A stretch of 36,943 nt of DNA from Acidimicrobiaceae bacterium (lineage in GTDB: Bacteria; Actinomycetota; Acidimicrobiia; Acidimicrobiales; RAAP-2): assembly GCA_003161255.1 (NCBI GenBank), contig PMOQ01000069.1, positions 7,576-44,518 on the forward strand. Reading direction: 5' to 3'. A program made the position numbers and the translations under genes. This document shows positions 33,169-36,943 of the stretch, in pieces (positions within the stretch are counted from its first letter, which is position 1; each line of letters opens with the position of its first letter). The notes below the pieces were generated by a model that saw only the letters and a list, made by a program, of their open reading frames with translations, was not told where the DNA came from and searched no databases.

Positions 33169-33828
33169 TCACACCGCAGCAGGCAGTTCCAACAAGGCGT
33201 TCAGGCCCCGCCGGGGCGTCATGATCTCGTCGATCATCCCGTAGGCGAGTGCCTCCTCGGCCGACATGAAGTAGTCACGGTCGATGTCCCGTTCCACCTT
33301 CTCAACCGGCTGGCCGCAATGGTGGGCGATGATCTCGGCCATCCGCCGCGTCGTAGCGAGCACCTCGCGGAGCTGGATCTCCATGTCGCTCGGGGCGCCC
33401 CGGGTGCCGGCCGAGCCCTGGTGGATCATGATCCGGGAGTTGGGGAGCGCGTAGCGCTTCCCCCTGGCACCCGAACAGAGAATCATCGCAGCGGCCGACA
33501 TGCCCATCCCGACACAGGTTGTCGCGACCTCGGGCCGGATGTGCTGGATGACGTCGTATATGGCCATCCCGGCGTAGGCCATCCCGCCGGGGGAGTTGAC
33601 GTACAGGGCGATGTCCTTGTCGGGGTCCTGTGCCTCGAGGTACAGCAACTGCGTGATGATGACGTTGGCGATCTGGTCGTCGATCTCCTGGCCGAGGAAC
33701 ACGATGCGCTCGCGGAGCAACAGCGAGTACAGATCGAACATCCGGTCGCCGCGGGTTCCCTCGTCGATCACGGTCGGGATGAGTGTCAGTCGGGACTGCA
33801 TCGGTCGCTCCTTGCTCCAATCGGTCAT
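33169..33828 (-). CDS. clpP: ATP-dependent Clp protease proteolytic subunit (catalytically intact)
   Basis: 219-residue ClpP serine protease subunit that forms heptameric rings and is fed by a Clp ATPase. Motifs: YVNSPGG (oxyanion hole, about 76-82), nucleophile S111 in CVGMGMSAAAM where most ClpPs read a GxAAS motif, H136 in RIMIHQGSAG, and D185 in DIDRDYFMS. All three catalytic residues are therefore present. No ClpX or ClpC gene is in the window, so its ATPase partner is elsewhere. It faces an XRE/ClpR operon across a perfect palindrome and is probably co-regulated with it. ATG at 33828 agrees with the near-leaderless promoter geometry. No tig or second active clpP is seen. Confidence 0.93.
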   Translation of the reverse strand: MTDWSKERPMQSRLTLIPTVIDEGTRGDRMFDLYSLLLRERIVFLGQEIDDQIANVIITQLLYLEAQDPDKDIALYVNSPGGMAYAGMAIYDVIQHIRPEVATTCVGMGMSAAAMILCSGARGKRYALPNSRIMIHQGSAGTRGAPSDMEIQLREVLATTRRMAEIIAHHCGQPVEKVERDIDRDYFMSAEEALAYGMIDEIMTPRRGLNALLELPAAV

Positions 33829-33837
33829 CCCACAAAT

Positions 33838-33859
33838 GGTATCTCACATATGAGATAAC
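33838..33859. promoter_or_regulatory. Symmetric operator with overlapping divergent promoters
   Basis: TATCTCA-CATA-TGAGATA (33840-33857) is a perfect 7-bp inverted repeat with a 4-bp spacer. It lies exactly 11 bases from the ClpP start on one side and 11 from the XRE start on the other. On each strand it contains an extended -10-like TGAGATA(A/C)C, so the transcription starts would fall within a few bases of the start codons. A repressor bound here would shut both promoters. Confidence 0.7.
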
Positions 33860-33868
33860 CTGGACGGC

Positions 33869-34126
33869 GTGAACGACCGCCGACACGAGACCGTGTTCCC
33901 CGGTTTTGCCCAGATGGCGACCGCCCGACGCGTGCTGGGGGAGGAGCTGGTGGCACGCCGGCACGAGCTCGGTCTCTCCCAGACCCAGGTCGCGGCCCGC
34001 ATGGGGACCTCCCAATCGGCGGTGGCCCGGCTCGAGGCGGGCCAGGGAGATGTCCGGCTGTCCACTCTCGAGCGGTACGCCGCCGCGCTCGGTTCCCTCG
34101 TCGTCCTTCGCATGGCCGACCAGTGA
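33869..34126 (+). CDS. Small XRE-family regulator of the Clp locus
   Basis: 85-residue single-domain regulator. The XRE helix-turn-helix occupies about residues 22-80 (ELVARRHELGLSQTQVAARM, then GTSQSAVARLEAGQGDVRLS and LERYAAALGSLVVLRM). There is no added ligand or dimerisation domain beyond this. GTG at 33869 lies 11 bases from the shared palindrome; its stop overlaps the ClpR-like start as GTGA, so the two are made together. It most likely represses the divergent ClpP gene and its own operon, making the protease system self-limited. In other actinobacteria ClgR, also XRE-type, controls clp genes, but ClgR is longer, so this would be a separate regulator. Confidence 0.85.
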   Translation: MNDRRHETVFPGFAQMATARRVLGEELVARRHELGLSQTQVAARMGTSQSAVARLEAGQGDVRLSTLERYAAALGSLVVLRMADQ

Positions 34127-34743
34127 GCGGGCCCTTCACGAGCTACCCGCCCGAGCCGAGCGACTGGGGCGCATCGCTCAGATCGAGGATGTTCGACCAG
34201 CGGGTCGTGTTCATCACCGGGGACCTCACCGACGAGGTCGCCGGGCGCGCCGCGATGGAGCTGATGACCCTCGACGCCACCGGCGACTCGGTGGTCCAGC
34301 TGCACCTGGAGAGCCCGAACGGCGAGCTTGGCGCGGCGCTCAGCGTCATGGACGTCGTCGACACGATGGGGGTCAACGTCACCGGCGTCGCCATGGGCCT
34401 GGTCGGCGGTCCCGCGATCGGGGTGCTGGCTGCGTGCCGGCGCCGGATCGCGATGCCGCACGCGCGGTTCCATCTGTCCGAGCCGGAGACGACCTTCACG
34501 GGGGACGCTCGCACGGTCGAACGCTGGCTCGACCACCGTCGAGAACAGTGGGGGCAGTACTGCGAGCGTGTCGCGGGTGCGCTTGGGCGGCCGGCCGACG
34601 AGGTCGAATCGATGTTGGCCGATGGCCCCTACCTCGGGGCCGACGAGGTGTTGGCGCTGCGGTTGGTCCACGAGGTCGCCCGACTCGGCGGTGTGGTCAC
34701 CGCGCTGCGGCCGGCGACGGGGTACGCCAACAAGACGGAGTGA
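34123..34743 (+). CDS. ClpP-like pseudoprotease (ClpR-type, catalytic triad lost)
   Basis: 206-residue ClpP-fold protein. It retains the core (HLESPNGELGAALSVMDVVD, GVNVTGVAMGLVGGPAIG, the RIAMPHARFHLSEP strand and GADEVLALRLVHEV). Aligned to the neighbouring ClpP, the nucleophile S111 is V94, the base H136 is S119 (the nearby H117 is two places off), the acid D185 is G168, and the oxyanion SPGG is SPNG. The protein therefore cannot cut peptides but can still assemble into rings, as do ClpR subunits of cyanobacteria and plastids. It is coupled to the XRE gene by a GTGA overlap. A mixed ClpP/ClpR ring with the divergent ClpP is inferred. Confidence 0.85.
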   Translation: MSGPFTSYPPEPSDWGASLRSRMFDQRVVFITGDLTDEVAGRAAMELMTLDATGDSVVQLHLESPNGELGAALSVMDVVDTMGVNVTGVAMGLVGGPAIGVLAACRRRIAMPHARFHLSEPETTFTGDARTVERWLDHRREQWGQYCERVAGALGRPADEVESMLADGPYLGADEVLALRLVHEVARLGGVVTALRPATGYANKTE

Positions 34744-34764
34744 AAGCGCAAACAGCCGGGGTTT

Positions 34765-35847
34765 GTGATAGCCAACTCCCTCGTGGAGCTGGACTTTCCC
34801 CGCAAACCATCCGACGTCACCCCTGACTGGCTTACCCGGGTTCTGGGCGCCGAGGTCGACAGCGTGGCGATCCGGCCCATCGCTGAGGGAGCCGGTTTCA
34901 TGGGGCTGCTGGCGGTGCTGACCATCACCTACGGGCCGGGGGCGACGGGCCCGGCTTCGGTGGTGGTGAAGCTGCCGACCGAGGAACCCGGCAGCGTCGC
35001 GGTCGGCCAGATGTTGCGGCTGTGGGAGAGAGAAGCGCGCTTCTACCTCGACCTGGCCAGCGATCTGCCGGTGCTGACCCCGCGCTGCTACTGGGCCGAC
35101 GGCGATCAGGACAGCGGGATCTACGGCCTGGTGATCGAGGACCTGTCGCACCTGACCAACGGGGACCAGATCGCGGGCGCAACGGAGGCCCAGGCAACGG
35201 CATCGATCGACTCGCTGGCCCGGCTGCATGCGTCCCAATCGGGCGACGCGCCGTCGGCGCGTCTGGACTGGGTGCCGTCCGTCCTCACCGACCCGATGTA
35301 CCTCGGCCTCCAGCCGATGTTGGAGGCGGTCTGGCCCACCTTCGTCGCCGAGCTCGGTGATCAGGCTCCGGCAGGCACGCTCGAGGTCGTGGAAGCGAGC
35401 ATCCCGATGCTCACCGACAACCTTCGGACACAGCTGTTGGAAGAGACCCTCGTCCACTACGACTTCCGGGTCGACAACCTCTTCTTTGAGGCCGACAAGG
35501 TCATCGTGCTCGACTGGCAGGCCATCGCCCGCGGCCAGGGCCTCTACGACCTCACCTACTTCTTGGCCGGGAGCCTCACGATCGAGGCCCGCCGGGCGAC
35601 GGAGCGTTCGCTGGTCGAGCGCTATCGGCGCGGTCTGTCCGACGGGGGCGTGGCCGTCCCGGCGAGAGACGAGTTCTTCGACCTCTACCGAAGAAGCATG
35701 CTCTCCACCGTCGGGATCGCCTCCATGCTGCTCGGCCAGCTCGACTTCAGCATCAACGAGCGGGCCGGGGACTTGGCCCGGGGCATGTCGGCCCGTTTCT
35801 GCACAGCGGCCCATGACCTGCGCGTCGAGGAGTTCCTGTCGGTCTGA
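34765..35847 (+). CDS. Phosphotransferase family protein (APH/EcKinase-like)
   Basis: 360-residue soluble kinase-like protein. The catalytic loop is LVHYDFRVDNLFF (Asp in HYD, Asn in DN) and the metal Asp is in VIVLDWQAIARGQGLYDLTY. The N-lobe Lys is in SVVVKLPTEE and the later YGLVIEDL supplies the hinge. The pattern is that of ecdysteroid-kinase/DUF1679-like proteins in bacteria, often found in lipid or sterol-degrading actinobacteria. The substrate is unknown, and a drug-resistance role should not be assumed. GTG at 34765 lies 21 bases after the ClpR-like stop and may be transcribed with it, but there is no functional link visible. Confidence 0.8.
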   Translation: MIANSLVELDFPRKPSDVTPDWLTRVLGAEVDSVAIRPIAEGAGFMGLLAVLTITYGPGATGPASVVVKLPTEEPGSVAVGQMLRLWEREARFYLDLASDLPVLTPRCYWADGDQDSGIYGLVIEDLSHLTNGDQIAGATEAQATASIDSLARLHASQSGDAPSARLDWVPSVLTDPMYLGLQPMLEAVWPTFVAELGDQAPAGTLEVVEASIPMLTDNLRTQLLEETLVHYDFRVDNLFFEADKVIVLDWQAIARGQGLYDLTYFLAGSLTIEARRATERSLVERYRRGLSDGGVAVPARDEFFDLYRRSMLSTVGIASMLLGQLDFSINERAGDLARGMSARFCTAAHDLRVEEFLSV

Positions 35848-35894
35848 GACGTCCGGTTGGGGAACCCCAAAGGCGGCCCCGGTAGTTTTCGGGG

Positions 35895-36479
35895 GTGCAC
35901 CTCCTTCTCATCCGCCACGGCGAGACGACACGCGTCGACTCCGAGACCGGCATCGCCGACCCGCCGCTCACCGACAACGGCCGGGACCAGGCCCGGCGCC
36001 TCGCCGAGTGGCTGAAGGACGAGCGCCTGGACCACATCGTGGTCAGCCCGCTCCGCCGGGCCCGTGAGACCGCCGCACCGCTGGCCGATCGGTTCGGGCT
36101 CGAGCCCGAGGTGATCACGAAGCTGGCCGAGTTCGACGCCGAGGCGTCGAGCTACATCCCGATGGAAGAGCTCCGGGCGACCCGCGATCCCCGCCTGAAC
36201 GCCATGACCGAAGGCCGCTGGGAGGAGCTCGGCTCGATGGTCGAGCCGGAAGCCTTCCGCAGCGACATCATCGGGGCCCTCGATGGTGTCGCTGCGGCCC
36301 ATCCGGGCCAACGGGTCGCGGTCGTCTGTCACGGCGCTGTCATCAACGTCTACCTGGGTGACGTCATCGGGACACCGCGGTTGCTCTGGTTCGAGCCCCG
36401 CTACGCGTCGGTCTCGAGGGTGCTCATCTCACGAGACGGCATCCGATCGGTCGAGTCGGTCAACGAGTCGACTCGCTGA
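35895..36479 (+). CDS. Histidine phosphatase (phosphoglycerate-mutase-like)
   Basis: 194-residue cytosolic enzyme of the RHG superfamily. The phospho-accepting His is H8 in LLIRHGETTRVD. Further catalytic residues are Arg in VVSPLRRARETA and the second His in VAVVCHGAVINVYL. It lacks the insertions of a true 2,3-bisphosphoglycerate mutase, so a general phosphatase (for example of GpgP or CobC type) is more likely; the substrate is unknown. GTG at 35895 follows the kinase stop by 47 bp. It is convergent with pckG, with a GC-rich hairpin between them. Confidence 0.87.
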   Translation: MHLLLIRHGETTRVDSETGIADPPLTDNGRDQARRLAEWLKDERLDHIVVSPLRRARETAAPLADRFGLEPEVITKLAEFDAEASSYIPMEELRATRDPRLNAMTEGRWEELGSMVEPEAFRSDIIGALDGVAAAHPGQRVAVVCHGAVINVYLGDVIGTPRLLWFEPRYASVSRVLISRDGIRSVESVNESTR

Positions 36480-36507
36480 GGCGACGAAGGCGAACGTCCC
36501 AACACGG

Positions 36508-36536
36508 GCGGGCGCGAAAAGCCGGCCCACGCCCGC
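36508..36536. terminator. Convergent hairpin before pckG stop
   Basis: GCGGGCG (36508-36514) and CGCCCGC (36530-36536) form a perfect 7-bp stem between the histidine phosphatase and pckG stops, with an A-run (GAAAAG) in the loop. It could end both transcripts, though no long T-run is present outside the stem. Confidence 0.4.
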
Positions 36537-36943
36537 TCAGCCGAGGCGCTGCTCCAACCTGTCCACGGTGTGGCGCAGCGACTCGGGGAGCCGGTCGCCG
36601 AACTGCGCGTAGTGCTTGCGGATGAGGGGGACCTCGGTCCGCCACTCGTCGTCATCGACGCGGAGCAGCTCCTCCATGTCCTCCTTGGACACGTCCACGC
36701 CCTCGATGTCGATCGCGCCGGGGGCGGGCACCCAACCGACGGGTGTCTCGACGGCCTCCCCGCGACCGCTGGCGCGGTCGAAGACCCACTCGAGGACCCG
36801 GGAGTTCTCGCCGTAGCCGGGCCACAACCAGCGTCCGTCCTCGGCCTTGCGGAACCAGTTGACGTAGAAGATCTTGGGCAGCTTGTCGGCGTCGGTGGAC
36901 GCCCCGATCTTCAGCCAGTGGGCGAAGTAGTCGGCCATGTTGT
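36537..36943 (-). CDS. pckG: Phosphoenolpyruvate carboxykinase (GTP), C-terminal part
   Basis: Gluconeogenic enzyme turning oxaloacetate and GTP into phosphoenolpyruvate. Only the C-terminal 135 or so residues are in the window; the gene enters from the right-hand edge on the minus strand. MADYFAHWLKIGA, FYVNWFRKAEDGRWLWPGYG, ENSRVLEWVFDRASGRGEAV and TPVGWVPAPGAI are the highly conserved PckG C-terminal blocks, including the NWFRK segment near the nucleotide site. The apparent ATG at 36938 is internal (family NMGDYxxHW), so the reading frame continues past the window. GTP-dependent PCK is typical of actinobacteria. Confidence 0.95.
   Translation of the reverse strand, partial: NMADYFAHWLKIGASTDADKLPKIFYVNWFRKAEDGRWLWPGYGENSRVLEWVFDRASGRGEAVETPVGWVPAPGAIDIEGVDVSKEDMEELLRVDDDEWRTEVPLIRKHYAQFGDRLPESLRHTVDRLEQRLG

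Noticed and set aside
33844-35814. 656-residue minus-strand open frame over the XRE, ClpR-like and kinase genes
   Set aside because: Conflicts with three plus-strand genes carrying family motifs and a coupled GTGA junction.

Overview
The window is high-GC DNA with many GTG starts and 4-base start/stop overlaps. It carries a WhiB protein, an XRE/ClpP locus, a GTP-type PEP carboxykinase, a MoxR/DUF58/transglutaminase operon, and a protein beginning with the GWWQASDRKWYPPE motif that is common in Acidimicrobiia. Together these suggest an actinobacterium, probably of the Acidimicrobiia. That placement rests on gene content and motifs only, since no 16S gene is present.

Layout. (1) 1-3.7 kb: a zinc-ribbon orphan, a secreted Lipoprotein_15-type protein, the RNase P RNA gene on the minus strand (not visible as an ORF), a MetF-like methylenetetrahydrofolate reductase, and a D-2-hydroxyacid dehydrogenase. 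(2) 3.9-6.0 kb: a DoxX-like membrane protein, then an accessory-looking patch with an XRE/nucleotidyltransferase toxin-antitoxin-type pair, a relic of a second nucleotidyltransferase, short direct repeats and a UUCG hairpin. (3) 6.0-9.6 kb: a tightly coupled operon xseA-xseB-MBL hydrolase-ferredoxin reductase type flavoprotein. (4) 9.6-13.6 kb, minus: MoxR ATPase, DUF58 protein and membrane transglutaminase, all overlapping by 4 bases. (5) 13.7-18.5 kb, minus: glpD, an alkyl-DHAP-synthase-like flavoprotein and glpK, also overlapping, a glycerol-3-phosphate module with a possible ether-lipid branch.

(6) 18.6-24.0 kb, plus: an aminoglycoside-phosphotransferase-fold kinase, a Fur-family regulator followed by a rubrerythrin and a DUF3501 protein (peroxide/iron stress), a WhiB regulator, an acyl-CoA dehydrogenase and trpD. 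(7) 24.0-29.5 kb: a membrane-anchored GWW-motif protein, a patatin-like hydrolase, a galactokinase-like GHMP kinase, an alpha-methylacyl-CoA racemase with all catalytic residues, a stand-alone AsnC ligand-binding domain and a small membrane protein. (8) 29.5-33.1 kb: an MFS transporter, a DUF1003 protein, a GNAT acetyltransferase and a DUF488 protein in a less GC-rich stretch. (9) 33.2-34.7 kb: a divergent ClpP // XRE-ClpR locus around one perfect 7+4+7 palindrome. (10) 34.8 kb to the end: a second phosphotransferase, a histidine phosphatase and the 3' part of pckG, which runs off the window.

The most interesting locus is (9). An apparently active ClpP faces, across a symmetric operator, a small XRE regulator that is translationally coupled to a ClpP paralogue in which all three catalytic positions are replaced. 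Several regulator genes (XRE of the toxin-antitoxin pair, Fur, XRE of the Clp locus) have their -10-like element so close to the start codon that leaderless or near-leaderless mRNAs are predicted, with operators overlapping the -10.
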